NCBI GenBank assembly: GCA_965198185.1
Contig: CBDAOU010000002.1
Location: 682,001 to 746,000, forward strand
Direction: 5' to 3'
Origin: JAJECS01 sp965198185
GTDB taxonomy: Bacteria > Chloroflexota > UBA11872
Length of the DNA stretch: 64,000 nt
Part shown: positions 8,610-16,839 of the stretch, piece by piece
How positions within the stretch are numbered: position 1 is the stretch's first letter
How the letters are laid out: every line of letters begins with the position of its first letter
The notes under the pieces: model-generated
Databases searched by the model: none
Told to the model about the DNA's origin: nothing
What the model saw: the letters and a program-made list of their open reading frames with translations, nothing else
Translations under genes and position numbers: made by a program

Positions 8610-10610
8610 CTACGTTGGACCGGCCTCCGTCGCCGTGAATCGAAAGCGCGTCTCCATGAGTTGGGCCGGTGCTTCGGGATCGTCGTGGTCGAGGCTCCAG
8701 GTGTGTTCGTCGACGTCGATCGACGGGCATGCTTCGCCGGCCGCGGTCGCGGCGGTGGCGGCGAGCCGGCGGCCGACGGCGAGCGCATGCTCGCGGGCCT
8801 GGGACTCAGCGGCAAACATCGCGCGGCCCTCGGCGCTGTGGACGGCGTAGTCAATGGCGCCGCCGCGACGCAGGTGCTGCGGGCGCAGCAGCACGTCGAT
8901 CTCTTGCACGATCCGGGTGGACGCCGCCCCGACCGCGCTGGCCACGGCCGCATAGTCGGGAACGATGGACTCGGTGCGCAGACGGCCGGCTACTTGAGGC
9001 AGCCAGGCGGCTCCGGCAGCGCCGAGGGCGATCAGCGGCAGCGTGAGGCCAAGGCCAACGTCCAGCGGCCCGACACGGCTCGACGGCGATGCGCTCGTAT
9101 CGAGCAAATACGCCCCCAGTTGATCGTCCGACTCGGAGAGGTCGGGCCGCCCGGCGGCAATGGCGCGGCGAAGCGTGGCCGTGCACAGCGCCCGGATCAC
9201 GTCCTCGTGCGCGCGGGCCACAAACGCATCCGGGTCGGTGCGGCTCTCGCGGGCGGCGATGCGGCTGGCGATGGTCGCCGCCTCGACATCGAAATCGGTG
9301 TAGTCGCCGCGTACGTGCAGTAGGTCGGTAGGCGTGAGCCCAATTCGCATGACGAGGCGGCGCGCCACCAGGCCGTCGACGGGGAGCAGGCGGGCGTCGC
9401 GGGCGCCGGCCTGCTTGGCCAGCGCGACCACGTCGAGTGGGCCGTGCGTCAGCGCCTGCAGCACGCGTTGCTCGGCGTCTGAAACCGCCTCGTCGGCGAG
9501 CGGTCGGCCCAGGGTGTAGAACTCCCACACGGGGACGAGCCGATGCGATTGGCGCTGCGCATCGAGCTTTGCCAAACGCTCTCGGATTTCGGGCAATTCG
9601 TGGGCCGCCCGCGAAAGCGGCACGACTCGCTCAGGGCCGATGACGAGGTCGAGCGGATCCGCACGGATGCGGCTGTCGCCGCCTATGGCCGCCGAGCGAA
9701 CGGCGGCGGCGCGCACGGCCGTGCGCCAGCCGGCGAGCCAAGCCCCTCGGTCGGTGAGGGTTGGGCGTCCGGCGTCGAGAATGCCGACGTCAGTTGACGT
9801 CCCACCCATATCGACCACGACCGCTCGGTCGATGCCGGCAAGTCTTGCCCCGCCAACCGCACTGGCCGCGGGTCCGGAGAACAGGGTGTCGACGGGGCGA
9901 TGGCGGGCAAGGTCAAGCGCCATCAGGGTCGCATCGCCGCGGACGACCATCGGTGGCACGGCTACGCCGCGGCGCCGAACCGACTGTTCCAGCGTGCTGA
10001 GCAACTCGCCGGTCACGGCCAGCAACCTGGCGTTGAGCGTCGCCGTCGTGGCGCGGCGGATAGAGTCCAACTGCGAGCTGAGCGTGCCGCCGGCCACGAT
10101 CGGCAGATTGGTGAGCTCGCGCGCCAGCCGCACGGCGCGCTGCTCGTGATCCGGATTGCGCGGCGCGAGGTAGCTCGAAATGGCCAGCGCGTCGACCTCG
10201 CCCGCCAAGCGGCCGACAGCTTCGCGCAGTCCGTCCTCGTCGAAGGGCGTGACCTCCGCGCCGAAGATGTCGTGGCGTCCCCCGACGTGCGCAACCGCGG
10301 ACGCGCGGATATGCCGATCCAAGCGGTAATGCCGCATCACGCCGGAGTCGTATCCGATCAGGATGCAGCCGACGCGGCTTCCCAAGCCTTCCAGGGCGGC
10401 ATTCGTGGCCAGGGTTGTGGACAGTGCGGCCCGACGAATCTGCGTCCAGGCGTCGCCGGGCAGCCCGTCCAGCGCCGCCTCGATGCCTAGAGCCAGGTTG
10501 TCGTGGGTGGTGAGCGCCTTGTGCGCGGCCTTGACCGCCCCGGATTCGGCGTCGAGAAGGACGGCATCGGTGAACGTTCCGCCCGTGTCGACTCCCAGGA
10601 TCAAGCTCAT
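8610..10610 (-). CDS. Hydantoinase/oxoprolinase family protein, HyuA-type
   Basis: This is a complete 666-residue member of the ATP-dependent hydantoinase/oxoprolinase/acetone-carboxylase family. The N-terminal phosphate-1 motif is GVDTGGTFTDAVLL at residues 5-18, and the second is VVDMGGTSTDVGIL in the middle, after FSGPAASAVGGA. The frame extends upstream to 10646, but the ATG at 10610 (MSLILGVDTGG) is the natural start. It sits between guaB and greA on the same strand (gaps 84 and 96 bases) without a HyuB subunit, so it may act alone, be a paralog with another role, or pair with a distant partner. The first gene in the window belongs to the same family, but the two are clearly diverged. 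Confidence 0.85.
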   Translation of the reverse strand: MSLILGVDTGGTFTDAVLLDAESGAVKAAHKALTTHDNLALGIEAALDGLPGDAWTQIRRAALSTTLATNAALEGLGSRVGCILIGYDSGVMRHYRLDRHIRASAVAHVGGRHDIFGAEVTPFDEDGLREAVGRLAGEVDALAISSYLAPRNPDHEQRAVRLARELTNLPIVAGGTLSSQLDSIRRATTATLNARLLAVTGELLSTLEQSVRRRGVAVPPMVVRGDATLMALDLARHRPVDTLFSGPAASAVGGARLAGIDRAVVVDMGGTSTDVGILDAGRPTLTDRGAWLAGWRTAVRAAAVRSAAIGGDSRIRADPLDLVIGPERVVPLSRAAHELPEIRERLAKLDAQRQSHRLVPVWEFYTLGRPLADEAVSDAEQRVLQALTHGPLDVVALAKQAGARDARLLPVDGLVARRLVMRIGLTPTDLLHVRGDYTDFDVEAATIASRIAARESRTDPDAFVARAHEDVIRALCTATLRRAIAAGRPDLSESDDQLGAYLLDTSASPSSRVGPLDVGLGLTLPLIALGAAGAAWLPQVAGRLRTESIVPDYAAVASAVGAASTRIVQEIDVLLRPQHLRRGGAIDYAVHSAEGRAMFAAESQAREHALAVGRRLAATAATAAGEACPSIDVDEHTWSLDHDDPEAPAQLMETRFRFTATEAGPT

Positions 10611-10694
10611 CGAAGCCGGCTGGGGTGAACCGCGCGGCGCCCGCACCGCCGAGCAGCGTGCCTCAGGGGTCGATCCGGTGCGCGGGTGCGCCGG

Positions 10695-12215
10695 CTAGCG
10701 CGGCGCGTGGTAGTTGGGCGCCTCTTTGACCAACACGACGTCGTGCGGGTGTCCCTCATCGACGCTGGCGCGGGAAGCACGAACGAATCGCCCCTTCGTC
10801 TGCAGCTCCCGGATGTCGGCCGCGCCGACGTATCCCATCGCCGACCGGAGGCCGCCAACAAGCTGATTAATCATATGGACGGTTGGACCGCGATAGGGCG
10901 TCTGAGCTTCGACGCCCTCGGCGACCAGCTTGGCGGCATCGTGCACCTGGTGCTGGCCGTAGCGGTCGCGTGACGATCCCGCGCGCTCCATCATGGCGCC
11001 AATCGAGCCCATGCCGCGGTATTCCTTGAATCGCTCGCCCTGGCGATAGACGATCTCGCCCGGACTGTCGTCGGTGCCGGCGAACATGTTGCCGATCATG
11101 ACGGCCGCCGCGCCGGCGCCAATGGCCTTGGCTATATCGCCCGAATAGCGCACGCCGCCATCGGCGATGAGCGGGACGCCGTGCTCGCTGCATGGTCCGA
11201 GACAGTCGGAAATCGCCGTGAGCTGCGGCACGCCCACGCCGGCCACGACGCGCGTGGTGCAGATGGCCGCGGGCCCGATGCCAACCTTCACGCAATCGGC
11301 GCCCGCCTGGATCAGCGCGCTGGCCCCGGCCGCGGTGGCGACGTTGCCGGCGATGACGTCGACATCCAGCGACTCCTTGACGCGGCGCACCGTGTCGATG
11401 ACCGCGCTGTGGTGTCCGTGCGCGGAGTCCACCACCACGACATCGGCGCCCGCCGAAACCAGCTCGCGGGCGCGCGGCAGCCCTTCGTTGTGGGTGCCGA
11501 TGGCGCCGGCCACAACCAATCGGCCTGACCCGTCGTAGACGGCGCTGGGGAATTCTTCGCGCTTGGCAATGTCCTTGACCGTGATCAGGCCACGCAGCTG
11601 GCCGCTTTCGTCCACCACCGGCAGTTTCTCGATGCGGTGGAGGTGCAGCAGCTCCTCGGCCTGTTCGAGCGTGGTGCCGACCGGCGCGGTCACCAGCCGC
11701 TGCGTCGTCATCAGATCGGCGACCCGCATCGTGTCGTCACGGCAAAAACGCAGATCGCGGTTGGTGAGGATGCCGACCAGCTGCCCGCGCGAGTCGGTGA
11801 TCGGCACGCCGGAGATGCGATACCGCGCCATGACCTCGTTGGCCTCGCCCACGGTGGCGGTCGGCGGCAAGGTGATGGGGTCGACGATCATCCCGGATTG
11901 CGAGCGCTTGACCTTGTCAACTTCGAGCGCCTGGTCCTCGAATCCAAGGTTGCGGTGAATCACGCCGATGCCTCCGGCCCTGGCCAGCGTGATGGCCATG
12001 CGGGCTTCGGTGACGGTGTCCATGGCGGCGGAGACCAGGGGCGCATTGAGGCTGATCCGCGGGGTGATGCGCGTGCTCGTTGACACGTCGGTGGGTAGGA
12101 CCTCGGATCGCCCCGGAACCAGGAGGACGTCGTCGAAGGTCAAGCCTTCGACGATGGTTCGGTTGCCCACGGAGTGCAGCTCTTCGGTCCGCAGCGGATC
12201 TGACTCAACGCTCAC
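10695..12215 (-). CDS. guaB: Inosine-5'-monophosphate dehydrogenase
   Basis: IMPDH oxidises IMP to XMP with NAD, the committed step to GTP. The 506-residue protein has the full layout: N-terminal barrel start (TFDDVLLVPG), an inserted pair of CBS domains (about residues 105-225), the catalytic loop GIGPAAICTTRVVAGVG whose Cys is the nucleophile, DGGVRYSGD for phosphate binding, and YRGMGSIGAM. The GTG start at 12215 is supported by GGAGG seven bases upstream. A perfect 13-bp hairpin lies about 40 bases further upstream in the leader, so expression may be attenuated. It is the first gene of the minus-strand run to 3368. Confidence 0.97.
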   Translation of the reverse strand: MSVESDPLRTEELHSVGNRTIVEGLTFDDVLLVPGRSEVLPTDVSTSTRITPRISLNAPLVSAAMDTVTEARMAITLARAGGIGVIHRNLGFEDQALEVDKVKRSQSGMIVDPITLPPTATVGEANEVMARYRISGVPITDSRGQLVGILTNRDLRFCRDDTMRVADLMTTQRLVTAPVGTTLEQAEELLHLHRIEKLPVVDESGQLRGLITVKDIAKREEFPSAVYDGSGRLVVAGAIGTHNEGLPRARELVSAGADVVVVDSAHGHHSAVIDTVRRVKESLDVDVIAGNVATAAGASALIQAGADCVKVGIGPAAICTTRVVAGVGVPQLTAISDCLGPCSEHGVPLIADGGVRYSGDIAKAIGAGAAAVMIGNMFAGTDDSPGEIVYRQGERFKEYRGMGSIGAMMERAGSSRDRYGQHQVHDAAKLVAEGVEAQTPYRGPTVHMINQLVGGLRSAMGYVGAADIRELQTKGRFVRASRASVDEGHPHDVVLVKEAPNYHAPR

Positions 12216-12254
12216 GCCGTAACCTCCATGCCCGGAGCCTCCCCGGAACGCAAA

Positions 12255-12283
12255 GCACCCCGATCGACTGTCGATCGGGGTGC
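12255..12283 (-). promoter_or_regulatory. Perfect 13-bp hairpin in the guaB leader
   Basis: GCACCCCGATCGA at 12255-12267 is the exact reverse complement of 12271-12283, with only three bases between. On the guaB strand the stem is followed by TTTGCG, a short U-stretch, and then the guaB ribosome-binding site. A stem this strong 40 bases before a start codon is more likely a leader attenuator or a transcript-end structure than chance. It could also separate guaB from transcription through the tRNA-His region on the other strand. No known riboswitch consensus is recognisable. Confidence 0.6.
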
Positions 12284-12441
12284 GGTATCAGCGACGTTCA
12301 GCCGCGTCAGGCGCACGGGCAAACGTGCGCTCGTTCCCAACGCGGCACAAGACCACTCAGCATTGCGGCATTGTACAACGGCCCGGCGGCGCGCCCAACG
12401 GATTCAGGGACGCATTATCGTTATAGAATTCGGCATCGCAT

Positions 12442-12520
12442 GGTGGGCGTAGCTCAATTCGGTTAGAGCGTCTGGTTGTGGCCCAGAAGGCTGGGGGTTC
12501 AAATCCCCTCGCTCACCCCA
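12442..12520 (+). tRNA. tRNA-His (anticodon GTG), CCA encoded
   Basis: A full cloverleaf can be drawn. The acceptor stem GTGGGCG (12443-12449) pairs with CGCTCAC (12510-12516) with one G-U. The D-arm is GCTC/GAGC, the anticodon stem is TCTGG/CCAGA with loop TTGTGGC, and the T-loop is TTCAAAT. The anticodon GTG reads His codons. The base before the acceptor stem is G (12442) and the discriminator is C (12517), giving the G-1:C73 pair that is the histidine-tRNA identity signature. CCA is encoded at 12518-12520. Confidence 0.97.
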
Positions 12521-12599
12521 TCCTGACCGGCTGCGCCGTCGACCCGGGGGCTTACAGCACTCCGGCGGCTGCCGCCGGCCTTTGGTAGATTCCGCCGAG

Positions 12600-13112
12600 G
12601 TGTCCCTATCCAGCTCGGATCGTGACGCAAGCCGCGCCGAGCGGCCGGTCGCGGCGTCTACTCCCGATGTGCCCGAAAGCAGCGCGACGGGCACGCTCGT
12701 GATCGTCGTCGCGGCAATCCTGCTCGTGGCCGCGGTGGTGTTCATCGTGGTGGCCGACAACGTGCTGCGCACCAGCGGTCAGATTCCGGACATCCTGCAG
12801 CCAACCGCTACGGCGCCGCCGCGCACGCCGACCGTGACAGGCCCCGGGCTGTCGGTGGTTACTCCGCCAGCCGCGAACATCGATCTGCCGCTGCCCGAGG
12901 CGAGGGTGACCGCGGTGCCGACGCCCACGGTCGTGCCGGTCCGCACCGTGCGTCCATCGCGCTATATCGGATATATCGTGGAGCCCGGCGACACGCTGGC
13001 CGGAATTGCCAGCCGGTTCGGGTTTACGTTTGAAGAAATCGCGGCGGTGAATGGAATCGACGAGCCGTTTACGATCCAGATCGGGGAGACGATTCTGATT
13101 CCGCGTCGCTGA
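12600..13112 (+). CDS. Membrane-anchored LysM-domain protein
   Basis: This small envelope protein of about 170 residues has a short charged N-terminus and one membrane helix (residues about 33-55, TLVIVVAAILLVAAVVFIVV). A Pro/Thr/Ala-rich linker follows, then one C-terminal LysM domain with YIVEPGDTLAGIASRFG and IQIGETILIP. LysM domains bind N-acetylglucosamine-containing glycans, so it probably clings to peptidoglycan on the outer face of the membrane. No catalytic domain is present. The start is uncertain: GTG at 12600 is used here, and a TTG at 12582 would add six residues. Its 3' end overlaps the convergent gene on the other strand by 44 bases. Confidence 0.75.
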   Translation: MSLSSSDRDASRAERPVAASTPDVPESSATGTLVIVVAAILLVAAVVFIVVADNVLRTSGQIPDILQPTATAPPRTPTVTGPGLSVVTPPAANIDLPLPEARVTAVPTPTVVPVRTVRPSRYIGYIVEPGDTLAGIASRFGFTFEEIAAVNGIDEPFTIQIGETILIPRR

Positions 13113-14130
13113 CGCCGTCGGCGGGCTTCACGTCCGTCTCTGCCGGCGTTGAGTCGCCGCCGTCGCCGGTGACGGGGGTGTCGCCCTCCGCATCCGGCGC
13201 CGTCGCTTCGGACGATGCGGGCTCGGCGTCAACGGCTGCGGCCGCCGACTGATCGCCGGCGGGCTTGGCTTCCTCGTCGTCCGTATCGTCCGACGCCGTG
13301 CTATCCGTGGTCGTCGCCTCGGCGGCGGGAGCGTCCGCCGATTTCTCCGGCGCGTCGCCGCCGGACGCCTCGGCTTCGGGTGGAGCCGTCGGCGGCTCAG
13401 CGGATGCTTCCTCGGCGCCGGATTCGGAAACCTCCGCGTCCGGCGCGGCTACAGGCGCTTCGGTGGCGGCGACCGGGGCAGGGACGGGCTCCTCGCCGGG
13501 CGGCTCGCCGGGGTCCAGGGCGACCACGCGAACCGGCCAGGCTTCGACTCCTTCGATTCGCATGGGGAGCGCCATCACCGCGAAGCGTTCGTCGCTGAGT
13601 TCATCCGTATTGGTGGCACCGCGTATCACGGGGATTTCGTTGGCAAACAGCGACGTGAGGACCGTGCGCTCCTCGTTCCACGACGGCGACGAGCCAATGG
13701 CGATCCGGTGATCGAGCACCAGCATCTTGATGCCCTTGTCCCAGAGCCACTGCGAGGCGAACACCGTGAGCTTGGGTCGGCCCGAGGCGTTGGGCGCCAG
13801 GGCCAAGACGGCAATGTCGCCGCGGCGCACGCGATCGCCAGCCGCATCGTCCAGATCCATCTGGGTTATATCGGCCGCGCCGTTTGACGCGGGCAGCCGC
13901 AGGGCCACGCCCTCACCAAAGAAGCGGTCGACGGGCGCCTCGGCCAGCGAATAGCCTGACGCCAGGTAGCGCCGCGACGTGACCACGTGCGTGCCCGCCG
14001 TGGTTTCCATGGCGACGCGATGAAACACCCCATGCCCGCTTCGCGGACGCTCGTATTCAAGGACGTTGAACGCCCCGTCTAAGCCGTCGCGAGGCAGCGG
14101 CTGAGTGAGATCGATGATCCTGCGAGCCAT
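13069..14130 (-). CDS. Cyclase-family (kynurenine formamidase-like) protein with degenerate metal motif and long acidic tail
   Basis: Residues 1-200 follow the cyclase/arylformamidase fold: an IDLTQPLPRDG opening, then ETTAGTHVVTSRRYL where active members have HxGTHxDxPxH. Only Gly46-Thr47-His48 of that metal motif survive; the first His, the Asp and the last His are replaced. Residues about 205-353 form a low-complexity tail rich in Ala, Glu, Asp, Pro and Ser, likely disordered and strongly acidic. There is no signal peptide. The tail's coding end overlaps the convergent LysM gene by 44 bases. It may be a pseudoenzyme or binding protein; formamidase activity is unlikely from the sequence. 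Confidence 0.7.
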   Translation of the reverse strand: MARRIIDLTQPLPRDGLDGAFNVLEYERPRSGHGVFHRVAMETTAGTHVVTSRRYLASGYSLAEAPVDRFFGEGVALRLPASNGAADITQMDLDDAAGDRVRRGDIAVLALAPNASGRPKLTVFASQWLWDKGIKMLVLDHRIAIGSSPSWNEERTVLTSLFANEIPVIRGATNTDELSDERFAVMALPMRIEGVEAWPVRVVALDPGEPPGEEPVPAPVAATEAPVAAPDAEVSESGAEEASAEPPTAPPEAEASGGDAPEKSADAPAAEATTTDSTASDDTDDEEAKPAGDQSAAAAVDAEPASSEATAPDAEGDTPVTGDGGDSTPAETDVKPADGVSDAESESSPRSGS

Positions 14131-14367
14131 TGGTGCCGGGTGGGTGAAGTCGATCGGCGCGATTGATCGTCGCCGGTGGATTGGGCCGCGTCAATACACT
14201 CCCGTGCTGCTCGGAGGGCGAGCGCCCCCCGAGATGTCGATCTGCTTCACCCATCGATCGCTAGGCCTCGTGGCGATATGCCGTGTCTTTGGGCTGATCA
14301 CGCCTTCGCTAGGGCGCCCGTATCATGTTCGAGCAGCTCTATCGGCCTATGCCGGAGCGGGCTACCC

Positions 14368-14694
14368 ATGAAGAACCAGAGGCTTGACCACGACACGCTC
14401 AATGACATCGTGCAGCGGGTCGTCGAGGTTGCTCAGCCCGATAAGATCATCCTTTTTGGTTCAGCGGCCCGGGGTGAAATGGGCAGCAACAGCGATGTGG
14501 ATCTGCTGATAGTCAAGGACGCCGCCGACGCGCGCGGCCTCGTGGCGCGGATACACCGAAACCTCCGCGGCGTGCGAGTCGCAGTTGATGCGATTGTCGT
14601 CGCGCCGGCGCATGTCGAGCGCTACAAAGACAGCCACGCGTTGGTAATCAAGCCCGCCCTGCGGGAAGGAACGGTGGTCTATGAAGCCGCGTAG
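14368..14694 (+). CDS. MNT-type nucleotidyltransferase (antitoxin of an MNT/HEPN pair)
   Basis: This 108-residue minimal nucleotidyltransferase has the motif FGSAARGEMGSNSDVDLLIV: GSxxRG at residues 31-36 and the metal-binding Asp pair at 43 and 45. A third acidic position is in the strand VAVDAIVVAP. In MNT/HEPN toxin-antitoxin systems this enzyme neutralises the HEPN RNase, in characterised cases by AMPylating it. The open frame extends far upstream, but the ATG at 14368 gives the standard length. Its end overlaps the start of the HEPN gene by 14 bases, the usual operon arrangement. The HEPN gene is interrupted, so this may be a surviving antitoxin. Confidence 0.85.
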   Translation: MKNQRLDHDTLNDIVQRVVEVAQPDKIILFGSAARGEMGSNSDVDLLIVKDAADARGLVARIHRNLRGVRVAVDAIVVAPAHVERYKDSHALVIKPALREGTVVYEAA

Positions 14695-15073
14695 GCGCTA
14701 CCCACCGGACGACCCGCGCGAGTGGCTGAGCCGCGCCCGCAGCAATCTGTCCAAGGCCAAGAACTGCGTTCCAGGTGTTTATCTTGAAGATCTCTGCTTC
14801 GATGCCTAGCAGGCGGCGGAGAAGGCGGTCAAGGCTCTCTTGCTTGCGCGAGGCGTCGAATTCCCCTACGTGCACGACATTGGTCTCTTGCTCACCCTGC
14901 TGGAAGATGCTGGCGAGACCGTGCCGGAAGAGATCCGCCAGGCTGAGATACTGAACCTATACGCCACTGCTACGCGATATCCGAGCACCGCCCAGCCAGT
15001 GCTGGAGCATGAGTATGCGGAAGCGCTGCGAATCGCCGAATCGGTGGTTCAATGGACCGAAATTCGCCTTTGA
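14681..15073 (+). pseudogene. HEPN-domain protein interrupted by an in-frame amber codon
   Basis: Starting at the ATG at 14681, the frame reads through 42 residues (ending EDLCFDA), hits TAG at 14807-14809, and then continues open in the same frame for 87 more residues to TGA at 15071-15073. The two halves join into a normal HEPN protein of about 130 residues. The family motif around the break is CFxAQQAAEKAxKALL; here the first Gln of that QQ pair is TAG, one C-to-T change from CAG. Downstream features DIGLLLTLL and ATRYPS are intact. This is the toxin half of the pair with the MNT gene. It is probably recently inactivated, unless amber readthrough or a sequencing error applies. Confidence 0.85.
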
Positions 15074-15212
15074 TCATTGCGGTCTGCGGGTGTCCAGCCC
15101 AGAACGCCTACCCGTTCTGCCATCGTCTCGCAGAACTTGACGCGGCGCGGGTAGCTCGGGCACGGGCAATGGACACGTTGCGAGACTCGACGGGTCGCCG
15201 GCGCCGGAGCCG

Positions 15213-16793
15213 CTAGCTCAGTACCTCGATCGCTCGCCCCCACACCGGTTCGGCTAACTCGATACCCAAGGCGGGCACGTGCTCGCGGTAAAACGCCAGG
15301 CCGGCCGCTTCCAGATGCACCGGCATCAGGCGCCGCGGCTGGGCGATCTCAATGAACTCGAGCAGATCGGCGCCCGACGCATGCCCCGAGGCGTGAAACC
15401 GCTCTTGACTGGGGTCGTCGCCAAGTCGGCCCAGCATCCGCATCTGCAAGAGATCGACCCACTGCCGCAACCGGTTGATGTCCAGGATCTGTTCCTCGTT
15501 GTATGGCTCGCTGGTTGAGTAGATCCACGTGCCGCCGCCGGCATCGATGTCCAGCAGGCGCAGCACGTCGTAGAAACTCAACGCCAGAACGAAGTCGCCG
15601 GGTGAGCGGGCGATCTCGTCCGGGTCGACCATGGCGTTGCCGTAGGTCTCGGCGACGAGCTGGCCCCAGGCTCGGCGACTCTCCCGCCGCTCCCGATAGA
15701 TCAAGGGACCCTTCGCGGGGTCCGGTAGCGGCGTTGCGGGGTCGGCCGTGGCGAGCGCGTGCAGCAGAAATGCGTCCTTCTCGAGCACCACGAGTTGACG
15801 CCCGCTATGGCGCGCCGCGTCCAGAAAGGTGTCGAGCCGCTCGAAGTTGCGTGGACTGAAGTCGCCCACGACCAGCCCTTCGGCCTTGCCGACTGCCTCG
15901 TGCACGCTCTGCCGGACTCCCTCTTCGGTGGCGCCGCGTCCATAGGGAGCTTGGGTTCCCTCGCAGATCAGCAGCGCGAGGTCGAGGGCCTGCAGCGCCT
16001 GGGCAAATTGCCGGGTGAGGTCGCCCGCGTGACCGTGCATGCGGATGTCGCCCGAATACGCAATCCAGCCGACTGACGTCTCGATGGCGAATCCGTGGCC
16101 GCCGGGGATTGAGTGGTCGACGGGGTAGGCGCGGACGCGATGACCGTCGATTTCACCGCTGAAGGCCGCGGTCCCGCGCAGGGTCCAGCCTGCGGTTTGC
16201 TTATTGAATTGCGGCGTTGTCCAAAAGTCCTCGGCGGCTTCTGTCCAGGCGTCGCCGTCGACCAGCGACCAGGATCGCTGTTCGCCGGACGTCCGTTCCG
16301 TCGTCAGAACCGCGCCGTGGGCGATGCGCGGCCGGGTAATGACGGTCTCGTTCTCGAGGCCGGACTGACCGCAGTCCTGCATGCCCTTCGCGATCAGCGC
16401 GGTGGCGGAACTGCCGACGATTGGGATGTTGGAGTCGAGGAACGACAGGTGGCCGTGGTGGTCTTGATGCGCGTGTGAGAGCAGCACCGCCCGTGGCCGC
16501 ACGTCTTCCCGGTAGCCGGCTTGACTCCGTGCATGGGTCCAGAAGGCCCTGGCCTCCGGCAGTGCTTCCAGATCGGTCCGATACAGCCCCTCCAGCGGAG
16601 GCAGCAGCCCAGTGCGCAGGAAGTCGAACGCACCGGCGGTGGTGCGGGGGACGAGGAATTCCTCGAAGTATCGAGCGTGGGCGCTGAACGACTTTCCGAA
16701 GTCGAGCAGCACCTGCCAGTCGCCGTCTTCGAGCAGCAGCTTGTTGCCGCCGATCTCGCCGATGCCGCCCCAGCCGGTGACCCGCACGGACAC
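15213..16793 (-). CDS. MBL-fold metallo-hydrolase, RNase J-like
   Basis: This 526-residue metallo-beta-lactamase-fold hydrolase has the zinc motif LLSHAHQDHHGH near residue 110. Later ligands are plausible in the AYSGDIRMHGH segment and in the C-terminal MPVHLE. The region between, with ICEGTQAPYG, a phosphate-type GDFSPRNFERL segment and SGHASGADLLEFI, resembles the RNase J / beta-CASP arrangement of RNA nucleases, but the order is divergent and I would not call it RNase J itself. The start is GTG at 16793, opening with VRVTGWGGIGEIGGNKLLLE. It is last in a minus-strand series from dnaN and follows the dehydrogenase gene by 46 bases. Confidence 0.75.
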   Translation of the reverse strand: MSVRVTGWGGIGEIGGNKLLLEDGDWQVLLDFGKSFSAHARYFEEFLVPRTTAGAFDFLRTGLLPPLEGLYRTDLEALPEARAFWTHARSQAGYREDVRPRAVLLSHAHQDHHGHLSFLDSNIPIVGSSATALIAKGMQDCGQSGLENETVITRPRIAHGAVLTTERTSGEQRSWSLVDGDAWTEAAEDFWTTPQFNKQTAGWTLRGTAAFSGEIDGHRVRAYPVDHSIPGGHGFAIETSVGWIAYSGDIRMHGHAGDLTRQFAQALQALDLALLICEGTQAPYGRGATEEGVRQSVHEAVGKAEGLVVGDFSPRNFERLDTFLDAARHSGRQLVVLEKDAFLLHALATADPATPLPDPAKGPLIYRERRESRRAWGQLVAETYGNAMVDPDEIARSPGDFVLALSFYDVLRLLDIDAGGGTWIYSTSEPYNEEQILDINRLRQWVDLLQMRMLGRLGDDPSQERFHASGHASGADLLEFIEIAQPRRLMPVHLEAAGLAFYREHVPALGIELAEPVWGRAIEVLS

Positions 16794-16839
16794 GGGGCTA
16801 AGCCGACGGTGGGACGCGGGCGCCGCTCATGGCGCGAAT

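Noticed and set aside
12255..12283. guaB-leader palindrome as an attachment site for integration at tRNA-His
   Set aside because: It is 159 bases away from the tRNA, shares no sequence with it, and no integrase is nearby.
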